From Apodospora peruviana (taxonomy: Eukaryota; Ascomycota; Sordariomycetes; Sordariales; Lasiosphaeriaceae): a stretch of 64,000 nt of DNA. Positions 36,680 to 48,541 of the stretch are shown here, in pieces. The number at the start of each line of letters is the position of its first letter. Position 1 is the first letter of the stretch. The notes beneath the pieces were generated by a model that searched no databases, was not told the origin of the DNA, and saw only the letters and a program-made list of their open reading frames with translations. The stretch is taken from NCBI GenBank assembly GCA_033439685.1, contig JAUEDM010000003.1, positions 3,998,001 to 4,062,000 on the forward strand. Reading direction: 5' to 3'. A program made the translations under genes and the position numbers.

Positions 36680-38637
36680 ATGAAGATGGATGCGGAATCT
36701 TTGATCCGGGTCCTGCGCAAATACGACGCGTCCTTTGATGCGACCGTCATCAAGGCTGCCTTCCCCCAAAGCCATGGCCACGACAACCATGGCGATGACG
36801 ACAGTGAGCGTGAACATGGTCAACAAGCCGAGGCGGGTGTGCTTGCCGATTGGGCGGCGCTTCATGTCACCCCCGACACGCTTCTCTCGGTCGATGAGCT
36901 GAACCAGTGAGCATCTTGACTTGCTGTCCACCAGGACTTACCAAGCCGACCACAGCTTTACTAAAATGAAAATGTCATGTCAGATTTGCAGCTCTCGAGA
37001 AGTCCGGGCTCGCGGAGAGGTTGGCGGCAGGGTCCGGCGACCTGGGTGCCGTCCAAGCTTTCAGCGATCCCGAGATCCAGGATGCCATCGATGAACTGAG
37101 ACGGTCTACCGAGACCATCTCGAAGCAGACGGAAACCCTGAAGCAGCAGCACGAAGCCTTCAGCCGCCTTGTCACCAGCTCCCGGAGTGATGCCAATACG
37201 CGGTCCCTGTTGGAGTCTAAGCAGACCCAGAGGCTCGATTCCCAGCGCAAATCTATCGCAGTGGCGGTGAGTTTGGTCCCTTCTGGCGACCGGTAACACA
37301 GCGACCCATCTTCCTGGGATCGGGGTTTGTTGACTTGTTATTCCTTACACAGGTAGAGGAACTATCCCAGAGTCTCGACTCCAAAGTCGTCGAAATCGAG
37401 CAGCAAGCTAGGACAGACGCTGCAACTCTCCAACAGACTGTGGATTCACTGTTTCGCTCTGATGACAAGCTGCTGTCCAGCCTGCAGAAGCTAGGCTGGG
37501 AGCTTGAGACGGAAGACCCGGAAGAGCAAGATAATGTCGTCATGTTACGTGAGACATGTGCAAGGTTGGCGGCGATCCCTTCTTTCCCCTTCTGTTGTTT
37601 AAAGGAACTTGCTTACACTGCAGAAAAAGACTCATAAAGTTTACCGTCGAGGGTCTTCGGACAAAGCTCGATCGCATCTATCTTGAGTCGCTCGAGTCGT
37701 CGGTACGATCGGGCGGCAACACCGGAAGACGGGTTCGTCCGGACGAGGTTTCCGCTCTCCAGGAAGAAGTCGAGTCACTCTATGCCGAAATCCTTCCCGT
37801 TGCTCAAATTGCTGCTGAGCAACAGTTCTTGGAGCGGGCGCTCAAGGACGTTGCCGCCAAGAATGGCCATGGTATCGCACGGTCAGAGCAGGCAGTCGCT
37901 TACGTATGTTCACTGCAGCTTCCGAGGTCACTGGCCGAATCGTCGTCGAGCTAACTAACCTGATGCAGATACTTGACTGTCTCGATTACCTACTCGACAA
38001 CGTCCACGAGCTGTCAACTCGCATTGGTGCTGTCCAAGCCTACCAGCTTGCAGCTAGTGCCCTCGCTGGCATTGCCCGGTCGGAACTCGCCACCGAGGTC
38101 GAGCTCCCAGTGAAACGAGAACGGCATCCAACAGTGGGTACATCGCCTACGCATCGCAGGTCATTAGTCAACGCAGCATCCTCCCCCGTTAGGCCTCAGC
38201 CGAGACCTCGCCGGCGTTCATCGGGGATAGGGGCTGATGATGCCCCGCTTGATGAGATTCTGAGGAGCCTCGCCCTTAGCCTGCCTCAGGATGCTGATGT
38301 TCAGGCCCAAGTCAAGGTTCTGGCTAGCAGTCTTACCGAACGCAGAGCCAAGGCGGATGACGTTGCGCGAAATGTCCAGCATTCATTTGAAGGTAGTGCA
38401 GTCAAGCAGATCGCCGGCGCAAAACTCGCGGTCCAGATGGTGCGCGATTCGCTTCTGGCTGAAAGCCCGTTTGGACAGGTCCAGCTTGTGGACCCCGAGA
38501 TCAGTGGGTCTATTGATGTGCTTAGTCAAGAGCTCGAGGATGTGAGGTCGAGGTTGGAAAGGGTTGATGCAGGTCTGGCGAAGACACGTGGGAGGAGTGC
38601 AAAGAAGGAAGAGTTTATCCGGCGGTGGGAATCGTGA
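36680..38637 (+). CDS. Putative augmin subunit HAUS3-like, coiled coil
   Basis: Five exons: 36680-36906, 36984-37266, 37353-37564, 37624-37903 and 37969-38637, with introns of 77, 86, 59, 65 nt, giving 556 aa. The joined N-terminus reads LADWAALHVTPDTLLSVDELNQ then FAALEKSGLAERL (residues about 54-88). This follows the HAUS3 N-terminal pattern (Trp, LS-x-x-EL, then ALxxSG). The rest is mainly coiled coil (residues about 100-260 and 430-540) with a basic Pro/Ser linker at about 395-415. Augmin recruits gamma-tubulin to existing microtubules for branching nucleation, and is known in Aspergillus. The third intron uses a weak GTTGGC donor; it is required to keep the frame (CAR-KRLIKFTVEGL). Family assignment is pattern-based, and another coiled-coil family is possible. 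The gene itself looks real because all five exons keep one frame. Confidence 0.6.
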
Positions 38638-40196
38638 TCTTGATGGACTTGTTATTCTGTTATGAACTGCCTGTTTGTTCTGCCACCAGCTTGCTACCAT
38701 CTGGTCCCTTCAGCTGTAGTATGGCCGGTACCTTGGCCCAGCGACACGTAGCTCTGATCAATTCGGCCGGACGTGTTCGACCGGGAAGGGGTGTGGAAGA
38801 CCAACAATACGTACCCAAAGTCTATACAGGCCCCGGCTTACTACCTCGGCATTTATAGGTCCATTGCCTTTATGTAAATTCAAGCTAGCAGTTTACTAAT
38901 TAGACTATCATGCCGGCATTACGCAATGCATATGGCAGCTACCACCTTATGGTGTCTCGGTCCTCGGCTCTTAATAGTAAGACTCTCATACTGGTACCTA
39001 ACCATGGGCTGGTGTTCTTAAGAAATAAATTCCGTACATGTCTGGTACTTTGTGTAAGAAAGTTGGCTTTTGCTGACGTCAGGTCTCAAATTTTGACATT
39101 CAAAGACCTACTTCACTTGTCTGGGCAGGACTGCTGTGTATCAGTAATCCAAATGTTTGTTCGGATCATGCGGCATGATGAAATATATTGATCACTGCAT
39201 TACCGCGCGTCAACAAGGCACTCAGCAGTCTGAAGCCATGATAAGTAGTAAGGTCCAAGAAATATCTCTGACCAGGATATAGACATCATTATTTTTGTTA
39301 GGTACGCTGGGTAAGTAATCTGTAGGTGGGTGACAAATGTTGCGGGTTTCATTATTGCTTTTAGCGCTGATATGAGCAGCGACGTTCCAGTCCTCCCTTT
39401 TCTTACACCATTCCACGGTAAATAGTAGCCATCGAGTACTTTACAAGGGTCCAGCTCGTGACTTCTCAGGGGTCCTGGTAGGAATCCTAAAAATACTCAT
39501 TCAAGGAGCAAAAGATGCCTTGTAAGTACGGTTTCAAGCCCCGGCAGCCGGTCGCAGAAGATGTCACAGACAAAGATCTTACAGGGTTTTGTAAAGTACT
39601 CGATGGCTACCATTTACCGTAGAATGGTGAACTGCTTGTCCCTTAGATATGCGGTGGGCAACTTGAAGTTTCTCCCGCAAGTTGAATACCCGCGTAATTA
39701 ACTATGGTCGTGGGTGAAAGCTGAAGAAAGCGAAACCGCTGCTGCCTTCATCTGGATATCAACATTATTCCCGCGGAGCTCAGTCAGTTTCTATCATGTC
39801 ATTGTGTCTTGTTTTCGCTACTGATCTGATCTGGCATATATACCTTGTTATTCTCCCTGGCGTTGAGCCTCTTCAGGGGGTAATGATAGGAAATTTGTTT
39901 TTATAACGAGGTCAGCATCGGTGAGTTGTCAATAGGACTAGATGTGATCAGGCATTAGTTGAACAAGATGTCATGGACATGACTTTCCACAAGAGGTATT
40001 GGATAGAGAAAAGAAGACTACTATTGCTATGGGTGAGCAAGTAACAGGTTTTAGCAATAAGCACATGCAGCCGTCCTGGCTTCAAGTCCAGATACAAATA
40101 TAAGATATTACGCCCGAGCCAGGCCTTCACACCCCCCACCTTTTGTTTTCAAGTTGTTCGATCAAAACTCCTTAGTTCCATCAAAAAAGCCACAAG
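38638..40196. other. Gene-free A/T-rich stretch
   Basis: 1.6 kb with many stops in all frames and A/T-rich composition; no gene or intact transposon is recognised. It may be degraded sequence. The end holds the leader of the broken M20 gene. Confidence 0.5.
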
Positions 40197-41583
40197 ATGC
40201 GCATCGTCAGCCAATTCTGTCGTATTATCCTTTCCTCGCTGGCCCTCAGCACCCAACTAACCCTCGGCGCAAATGTCGCCACCCTCCCGTCCCTCCTGCA
40301 ATTCATCTCGGCAGACGTCTTCCCCGACCTCAAAGCCATCGCTGTAGATGTATGGCGCAATCCCGAGATTGGTCTAAACGAACACCACGCCCACGACCTA
40401 GTAGTCAACTACTTCACCCACCAACGGGCTAGCCGCAGCCAGCATGACCCGCCAAGCTCTCATCCGGCTCGGCATCCCGGCGCGCGTGGTCATCCTCGGG
40501 ACCCCGGACGAGGAAAATGAAGCGGGAAAACACACACTGTTGCAGGCTGGCGCATTAAACGACGTGGATGTCTGGTTCATGGCGCACCCGACCAGCACCA
40601 ACGTCGTGCAGCCCATGAACGCGCGCATCAATGCCATCAGCTCGTTCAGCGCACCCACCCACGAGGAAGTGGTGCGGAAGGCGTACGATGTGCTCGTAGC
40701 GATTCATGATAGGGTGGCTGCCGGCTTGCCTGGTACTTCGTCGTCCGTCGTGCCGGTCGAGGACGTGGGCATGTTCGCGTCCAACATTGTGCAATCCCAA
40801 ATCTCGCTTGGGATCCTGGGAACTACCGTAGACGCAGTCGACCAGCTTGTCTCATCGATTCTGGGTAGTACGTATCCTGGGGTCACGTTCACCGTGGCCG
40901 AGGACACTATCACCACTATCTCGGGCTTTAGTGGTGTCAACTTCACCGCCCACGGACCGGGCGGCCACGCCTCGGAGAACACGAAATCGCCGCTCGTGCT
41001 CACCATCGAGACGTTCCACGCATTGTATACACAAGAAGGAGTGTCTTTTTATCTGCCTGGTAACGCGACTAGTTCCGCTCTGGACATAACCTTTGACATC
41101 CGCTCGTGCTACACGAGCGATCTCGATGCGGTGCTGGACGTCGTGACGGGCGTTATTGGCGAGAAAGCGGGATCGATTTCTACAGATACGGTCTACCCGG
41201 CACTGGAGGTGACTCCTTTCCTGCCGGACGTGTTCATCGACCTGTTCAAGACGGCGGCGTACAGCCCCTCCCAAAGCTGGCCGGTGTCGACGTTTGCGCC
41301 GGCCTCGACAGATGCCTCGTGGGTGCAGGGTGCTGTTGTGGACAAAACGACGCATGCGCTTCTGGGTGCTGACAGGGTTGTTTTTCACCCTAACTTCAAT
41401 ATTTGCGAGCCTGGAGGTGGTATGTGTGCGTTCAATGATGAGCCGCTGTTTGAGCAGGTTGCCAGGACGGAGTACGCCTATACCAGGACGGAGATTGTGG
41501 CGAGGGCGTTGGCGGATTTGGCGGTGCTGTTGCTGAATGATGGGGCCATGATGACGAATACTACCAGGATTTTGAGGAAGTGA
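40197..41583 (+). pseudogene. M20-family peptidase/amidohydrolase, internal deletion
   Basis: Remnant of an M20 family metallopeptidase (amidohydrolase, PM20D2-like group, secreted). The first part (40197 to about 40421) has a signal peptide-like start (MRIVSQFCRIILSSLALSTQ) and the conserved AIAVDVWRNPEIGLNEHHAH. After YFTH the frame jumps: the family sequence resumes in another frame at about 40424 with NGLAAASMTRQALIRLGIPA and runs intact to 41583, including GTPDEENEAGKH, the GPGGHASENTKSPL dimerisation/lid region and the C-terminal catalytic domain. In relatives a segment of roughly 60-80 residues lies between these blocks and holds the HACGHNH metal-binding motif. Here it is absent, with a frameshift at the junction and no splice signals to explain it. 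The product would lack the first metal ligand. Assembly collapse is the main alternative. Confidence 0.8.
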
Positions 41584-42642
41584 GTGTGATATATAAGTTT
41601 GGTTTATGCTAAAGCAGAGTAATAACAGGCAGAGAGGCAGATGTCGGTGTGGAAGAACTGAATAATTGGCTCCTCTTGGTTAAGATATTCAAGGACATGA
41701 CCGGGACAGGTAAGCTTGATATTTTCCTATTCATGTCAAAAACATAGATGTTCGAGGCCACAGAGAGACAACTTGTATCTAGACGTAGTACCGTACCTAC
41801 CTACCTACCTGACTCTGAAGCCCATAATACTGAGAATATTGATATATAGGTACTGTATATATCATTTACTTGTTAACGGAGCGAGAACCACAGTTTGACG
41901 GGCCTTATAATAGGTAACCAACGTTGATACGGGAGAAAGGTAGATAAGGTAGGTAGGCATCCATTCAAATAAGTAACAAAAAATGCTAAGAATTAGGTAC
42001 CGTAGAACATAGTATGTACAACGTCCCCCAGAAAGACTTGTCTTCAAAAAGCTTGAAATAAACAACGCAGATATTATACGAATAGCGAAAAAAGAACCAA
42101 ACCTCCCTTTCCCATTCCAAAAGGAAATGCACACTTTTTGCTTCAACCAATGCTCTATATGCACAGAAATCCCCTTCAGTTCTTGCTCTTCTTTTCCCAA
42201 AACCAAGTCCTTCACTTAATCTCCAATCTCTCCCCGTTCAGCTTGCGTTGGGCAATAGAATCTTCGTCTGAGGATGCGGCAACACTAAAAAACCAAGAGA
42301 AACAAACCAAAAGTGGTCGAGAAAAGATGATCAGCCAATTGCAATATATTACGTACCAAGATATGTACCACCGGTTGGAAGGAAGGACGCCGGGAATGGG
42401 ATGGGTAACCATGTGGTGAGAGTGAAAGGTGGCCAAAAGTCCACGGAGGGGGATTCAGGCCTGGCAGGACGATGGGTATGTGTGATATGTGCAGGGGGGA
42501 TATCCAAGATCGTGTTCTCATGAGGAAGGGGTATTGGTTTGGCCAGATAAGTCCAGAAGGAGATGGTTGCCTGGGTCCTGGGATAGGGAATGTGCTGGTC
42601 CTGGGATTTGAATGGTGTGTTTGTCACGGTGTGTGTGTATGT
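41584..42642. other. Convergent intergenic region
   Basis: A/T-rich sequence between the broken M20 gene and the 3' end of the carrier gene, with a short tandem CTAC run at about 41797-41811. No gene is seen. Confidence 0.5.
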
Positions 42643-43831
42643 TTATTCCTCGTACCTCGCCCCTGTCAAGGCGGATGGCCCACTCCTCTCCAGTTTTTCC
42701 TTGAGGTACTCGTATACGGTAAAGGTGACGGCCTGGCCCGGCGCAACGCGCATTATCCTAGGCGTGATGCCCTTGTAGAAAGCGTGGATTCCTTCTTGCC
42801 TATTTTGTTGTTATCAACCGTTAGTAATCCTGTACTTTTGACAAAAACGACCTCCCGGGAAAACAAACTTGAGCATGTCCGCTGCAATACGGCTAATCCT
42901 CTGCAACGCCGTCGTGCCCGGCTGCGCAGGCGCCTTCTGCAGTCTTGTCTTGATGGTGTCAATCGGCGCGTTGCTCATCGGGCCCATAGCTCCAGAAACC
43001 AATCCAATAAGCGTAGTCTGGTACGACGGCAGGTTGCCGTCCTTGTACTGGGGCTGCCACTCGCGCAGCCACTCCTTGAAGTACGTGTAGGCGGTGAAGT
43101 TGACGGCCTGGTTGCTACCCTGGCGCAGGGCGGTCAGCGACACGCCGCGGTACAGCGCGCCGAACCCTTCCTCCTTCACGACCGTGTACAAGGCGTGGGC
43201 GGCGTTGCGGTACTTGGGCACGTCAAGCGGGTCCGCCATGCTGTGGTACTGCGCTTGCAGGCGAATCTTGATCACCTCCATGGGCGTCACGACGGCGACC
43301 GCCTCGGTCACACCGGCCGCGAGACCGGCCATGAAGGTCGCCTGTCCCGAGATCATGCCCGTCTGCTTGTTGGCCAGCAGCTGCTTGTACCACTCGAACG
43401 AGGTGAATCGGATGGCCATCTTGGGCACGATGCCCGTCATGACGGCCCCGAGGCCCTTGTATAAGCCGAGCGGCGTCTCTTTCTTCACGATTTCGATACC
43501 AGTGCGGAGGAAGCCGCGCTTCGGCATGCCGGGTTGCCTCCCGCGTCTTGAGAGCTGCATGCGAACCTTGATGGTATCTACCGCCGGGACGTGCTTGTTA
43601 GTACCCTGCCCAGCGATCCGGTGGAACAGAGGCGTAGTACATACCGAGAGGATGGCAAACCAATGCCTCCATCATACCTGCACCTCCTCCAGCTATAATC
43701 GCGCACACAGTATGTCAGTATTATGCGCGCATACCCAGTACTCCTCCCCGTGTCGTTGGCTGGAGCTCACCGATCAGGTTTGTCGCCGCGGAAGGTGGCT
43801 TCTTGCCATTGCCGTTAACCTTGGTCGCCAT
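42643..43831 (-). CDS. SFC1: Mitochondrial succinate/fumarate carrier (Sfc1/Acr1)
   Basis: Inner-membrane antiporter exchanging cytosolic succinate for mitochondrial fumarate, needed for gluconeogenic growth on acetate or ethanol. Four exons on the minus strand: 43831-43771, 43692-43645, 43577-42869 and 42799-42643, with introns of 78, 67 and 69 nt, giving 324 aa (yeast Sfc1 is 322). All three mitochondrial-carrier signatures are present and correctly spaced: HPLDTIKVR (rebuilt across intron 2), TPMEVIKIR and APIDTIKTR. Family-specific stretches include LYKGLGAVMTGIVPKMAIRF, GVTEAVAVVTPMEV, ALYRGVSLTALRQGSNQ and YKGITPRIMRVAPGQAVTF. The start ATG opens a short hydrophilic N-terminus before the first helix (NLIAGGGAGMMEALVCHP). 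Intron 3 has a GTTTGT donor. The closest alternative, the citrate carrier, fits less well. Confidence 0.95.
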
Positions 43832-46068
43832 GGCTTCGAAGGACGTCTGTGTCTATCTTGTTGCGAAAAGAAAACTCCTTCTGCTTTGCGCCGATCTGTA
43901 AAACTCGGTCTCTTTGTTTCCTCCTCGGGATGTCAACTCGTCCTTTGGCTTGTTCGACAAGCTTAATCGCACTAATAGTTCGTCGAAAACTCCAAGAAAA
44001 TCGCCGGAAAATGAATGCCCAACTAAGAGTCAGGAATATCGTCGAAATTCGGAAATTGGCGATGCCGAGATGCTCGCAGTACGGGTTCCGTTGTTCGGCC
44101 GAGCGGGTTCGCAAACGAGTCAGGTAGTATATATGAAGTCCCCTGGAAATTTGAAAAACAAGGAGAAACAAGAATTAGCAAACCCCACAAGACCAGCTCT
44201 TTTTTTTCTCCTTCCCGCTGTCTCCGTTGTTGTTGGAATGCGGGAAGCGAACATTTTGAGTTCCCGAGAGAACAAAGAGAAGGTTATAGCATGGTGAATA
44301 GACAGATATGGACGTTACAATGGTACGTACAATGGAAACACGGTATGTGTTGTTCGTCGATGGTTGTCAACAAAAAATATGCAAGTCAATAACACTAGAC
44401 ACGAGACCAACTGCGGCAGCAACTGACGGAAACCGGTTCGAAAGTTTAAATATAATAACAGGAGACAAGAGAGTAGAACGGGAACGGGAACGGAAAAAAA
44501 GGTGTGGCAGATCTAGAGCTACATAAGAGAAAAGCAGTTACCACTAGTAACGGAAATGCTTGTGGTGGACCAGGAAGCAAGGAGCAGCCCACTGACTCCC
44601 CGCGGCTCTCCCACTTGCCCCGGCATTGGCATGGACAAGGGCTCCTCCCAATAGGAGGCTCAATGGGGGAGAGTATGGGGAGAACAAAAAGGAGGGAAAA
44701 TGAAGCGCAAACTCGGTAACGGACGGTATCCACTGGATACCTTGACTCGGAGACGGTCATGTGCCCCAGGGACGGCTCCTCTGTCAGTGTCGTGTTGGCC
44801 GGGAACCGGGCCTGTTGTCTGTCTCTTCTTGTACACAATAAACAGGACATGAAAAGAGAATCTGGTCTCGAGATTTGACAATGTTTGTGATGTCCAAGTC
44901 CAAGCCTGAGGGCAAAAGATCCCGACCAACGATGACGGGATGTGACGGGAGGCCGATGTGGGATTGACGGTTTGGCTTCAAAAATGACCAGTGACCAGTG
45001 ACCAGTGACCAGTAAAACCCGCCGGACACATGGGAAGTTGGGAACTGCACCCTCGGGACAACGGAGCTAAGGCAAGCGCGTTGCTGGTGTGCCTGCCCGC
45101 GTGCCCGCGAGCGTGGTCGCCCCTGCGTACAGTAGTGTACCTTCATGACTGAGCTCCGCTTGCAGCCTCTTTTACCCCATATCTAATATTTAACAAATCC
45201 ATTTTTCCACCCCGTAAACCGCATAGCTTTTCTCTCTTCATCTTGGCTTGCCCAACGTCAACAATTGGACAAAGGCAAACAGATGCGAAAAGGCCCCGTG
45301 ACCAAATTCCGATTGCATTGGGCAAGATGGAATGGCAACTTTTTTCTCCAACTGGCTTGTGATCTCCAGAGTGACGTGACGCAATTGATAACCGACTCCA
45401 AGCCGAGCTTGTGATTTTGCGGGGAAAGCTGAGGGGCTGGTAGCGGTATCAAGCCCCTGGAGCTGCCCCGCCCTGCCACACCATTCGCCCACAGATGAGG
45501 GCTGCCGAGACACCGTGCCGAACAGCTCGGATTCATCCGGGAGGTCTTCGATCGTCAGAATGCCGAGGTTGTGCGAAGTCGGCCGAATTCGGCCGGGGCA
45601 TTCCTGTCGTCCATAATCCGTACAGCTTCCTACTCTCCATGCCAGGCTGCATGCATACACGATGTGGCATACAACTGACCGACTTTATCAAAATATATAC
45701 CAATAATATGTTTAAATTATATGCTGTTGTTGAAGGGTATAATTCTCGCCAAACCAAACCTTCCAAAGATCATCAGATGCCGAACCCGTCCCGATGCCTC
45801 CCGTTCTATGGTGCTTTTGGATGTCCTGTTTTCCGAATGCACACTGGTACAGAAGTGCCGCGTTCAAAATCATAGCCAAAACAAAAAGAGAAAAAGTAGG
45901 AAAAGCCGAACCTACAACGCCCGAAGGTGGTAAATGCCCCAAGCCTCGCATACCATAGAATCTCACGAGAAGAGATAAAGATAAACAAGCGCCAGATATC
46001 GCTCTGAAAAGCACAAAACTTTGTCAAATCAAGACTGAAATGCGCGCTGTGTTGAAGCTGTTGCCACA
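43832..46068. other. Gene-free stretch upstream of SFC1
   Basis: Promoter side of the minus-strand carrier gene at 43.8-44.3 kb, then unique sequence without a recognisable gene. It includes a GAACGG triplet-type repeat near 44475-44493 and a 7-mer tandem repeat at 44985-45012. The right end is the 3' flank of scon-2. Confidence 0.5.
44985..45012. repeat. Tandem repeat TGACCAG x4
   Basis: Four perfect head-to-tail copies of the heptamer TGACCAG. Confidence 0.95.
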
Positions 46069-48541
46069 TCAGGTTGAACTTGGAGTGCCGACATCAACCC
46101 CGTTGCCGACGTCCTTGAACGAGTATATCCGAATCTCGCCGTCTTCGCCGCCGCTCGCCATGCGGCTGTCGCTAAGCCCGACGCATGTTACGGGGCCCCG
46201 ATGACCCACGAAGGTCGAGTCGCATTTGCCGCTGCGAGGCTCCCACGACTTGACCATGCCGTCGTTGGCACCGCTAATAACGCGGATCGTGTCACCAGCG
46301 AGCGACCACACGCCCTCAAGATGCCCAAACATCGTCTTCAAACATTTGCCCGTCGCGCTGTCCCATAATCGGATCGTGCTATCGAGTCCTCCTGTCAAGA
46401 AATAGCGTCGCGGTAGAGGGCGCTCAAGGTCGTGCTCAAAAGATGGCCCGTAGAGCGCACGAACATCCTCGTCGTGGGATGTTGAAATTGTCAAACGTTC
46501 AACCTGGGAGAACCCAATGGTTGGAGTGCTGCCGCGGCCGCTTGTAACCGAGTGTGTGTCGGTGTTATCGCCTCCTGATCCATTGACTCCGGCGGTCAAC
46601 TCCTCGTCGGGTTCGTAATCCGCGGGGAGAGGCAGCACCTGCTGGACGTGCCCGACGTGCCCCTCAAATGTTCGAATCACCTGCCTGGTGTCCAGGTCCC
46701 ACATCTTAATGGTGGTATCATCCGATGCCGACAGCACAGTCCTGCTGTTGGTGTCGAGCCGTGTGCAGTTTACCCAATCGCTGTGGCCCTTTAAGCAGAA
46801 GGCCTCCTTGGTGTTGAAGTCAAAAATCTTGACGCTCTTATCGCTTGATCCGCTCGCTAACAACTGCGCGTCGAAGTGTACGCTAATTACCCCGTTGTTG
46901 TGGCCCCGCAGTGTGGAGATGCACTCGCCCGTATGCCAGTTCCAGATCTTGATTGTGTCTGTGGTCCTGTTAGCAGCTTCTTCCTGAAGACTGATTCGGG
47001 TTCGACATACTGTCCAGACTGCCACTTATTAGTTTAGAGTCGTCGAATTGCAGTGCGCGGATACCAGCTTGATGACCTCTCAAAGTTCTTAATTCTTCGC
47101 CGGTTTCGATGTTCCCTGGAAGACCAATGTGTCAGCGTTGCGAAGTAAAGATGGGGTGCGTAATGGCAGCCCCGAAAAAAACCTACATATTTTAATGGTG
47201 GCATCATAAGACCCTGATGCGAGGATATTGTCGTCGAGCTGGAGGCAAGTGACTCCGTTGGTATGACCTTTGAGTGTCATGATGGAGCAACGCCCATATT
47301 TCCAATTGTAACCAACCTTTTTTGAACATGGTTAGCCGCAATCTGAGTCGGGGTTCAAGGTGTGTTCTTACCTGCCACCGGTCTCGGTACACGGCTTTCC
47401 AGCTCCGAGTTTTCGGCTCTACCTCCATTTCCTCAACATCCCCACCATTTCCATTGACTCCATTGACACAGTGCCGCTTGCCGTTGGGAATGTCATCCAC
47501 GAACCCGGCGGACCGCTTGCCAGGGGAAGTAAGCGACTGCTCGGTCTCCAAAGGACGCAAGTACGAGTCGTCCAGTTCTTGTATTCTCCCATTGGCATTG
47601 CTTTTTGCAAGTTGGCGTTGCCTGGTATAGTTCCGCAGCTTCTTCCTTTCGAGCAGAGGCAAGCCCCAGCCGCACTTTGTGCACTTCCTGTTCACGTGTT
47701 GCTCGCACATGCGGACCCAGACCGCATCGTCGTCTGCCAACTGGCGCCACCTTCGGCTGACCTGGGCGGCTTTGGTCAAGCTCACGGTGTCGAGGTAGCA
47801 CAGGACCTTTTGGGAAATCTCGACAGGCAAGGCGGTGATGAAGTCAATTTTTAAGGATTCGCTGACTTCTCGGGAGACCAGCGACAGTTGGGGGAAGCAT
47901 AGCTGGGACAGAATGCCCTGTAGCATGAGCTCTCGGTGTCGAGAGGGCGCGGCAGAGAACAAGGACCACACATGGGTGATGGCTTGTTGATCCTGTTGCT
48001 TGGGTTAGTTGCGATGATGGCAGCTGGGGAGAAACAGAGCCGGACAGAAACTCACGGCTTGACTCAATTTATCCAGCTCACTCTGTATCATGACCATCTT
48101 GGCCTCGTCGGCGGTTCGTCGACATTTCGAATCGGGACTGTGGCGGTAGCAGTACCGGCTGTTGGGGTTCTTTTGTCTCGATATCTGTTCATTCCCAGGC
48201 TTCCCGATCGGCGCGTAGAGACTCGGTATATGTTCTTTCAAAAACGGCGTCACCGTCTTCCCTATCAATGACGAAGACATATTTGTGACGCTGTTAAGCG
48301 ACCGTGACCTTTCCGCCTCCTCCGATCGTTGTCGGTCGCAGTTTTTGTCCTTGTCCGGCCCCCCTGGGTCCGCCTCCTCGGGTCGAGTGGGAGGGACTGC
48401 GACTTTTTGAGGTAGTGTTGCGTGATGGGTTATATGGTAAGCCGGCTCGGCGTCATTCGAAGGCAGATCGATGCCATTTTGGGTCAGGGGCGGTGGGCGA
48501 CCGTTGGGAAGCGTTGTGGTGGAAGAACCGGAAGGTTCCAT
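46069..48541 (-). CDS. scon-2: Sulfur controller-2: F-box/WD40 protein (Met30/SconB)
   Basis: Substrate receptor of an SCF ubiquitin ligase that represses sulfur-assimilation genes when sulfur is plentiful, by acting on the bZIP activator CYS3/MetR. Five exons: 48541-48056, 47992-47372, 47316-47187, 47115-47011 and 46958-46069, with introns of 63, 55, 71 and 52 nt, giving 743 aa. The F-box is at about residues 216-260 (ALPVEISQKVLCYLDTVSL, then VSRRWRQLADDDAVW). The conserved CTKCGWGLPLLERKKLR block follows. WD40 repeats start at about 375 with GYNWKYGRCSIMTLKGHTNG and continue through TGEELRTLRGHQAG, TGECISTLRGHNNG, KEAFCLKGHSDW, RQVIRTFEGHVG, TGKCLKTMFGHLEG and GKCDSTFVGHRGP. The joints SYDATIKI-WNIETGEE and GSLDN-TIKIWNWHTGE confirm the last introns. 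The N-terminal extension of about 160 residues is long and low-complexity. The start is the first ATG; the frame opens upstream only through TTG. Confidence 0.94.
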
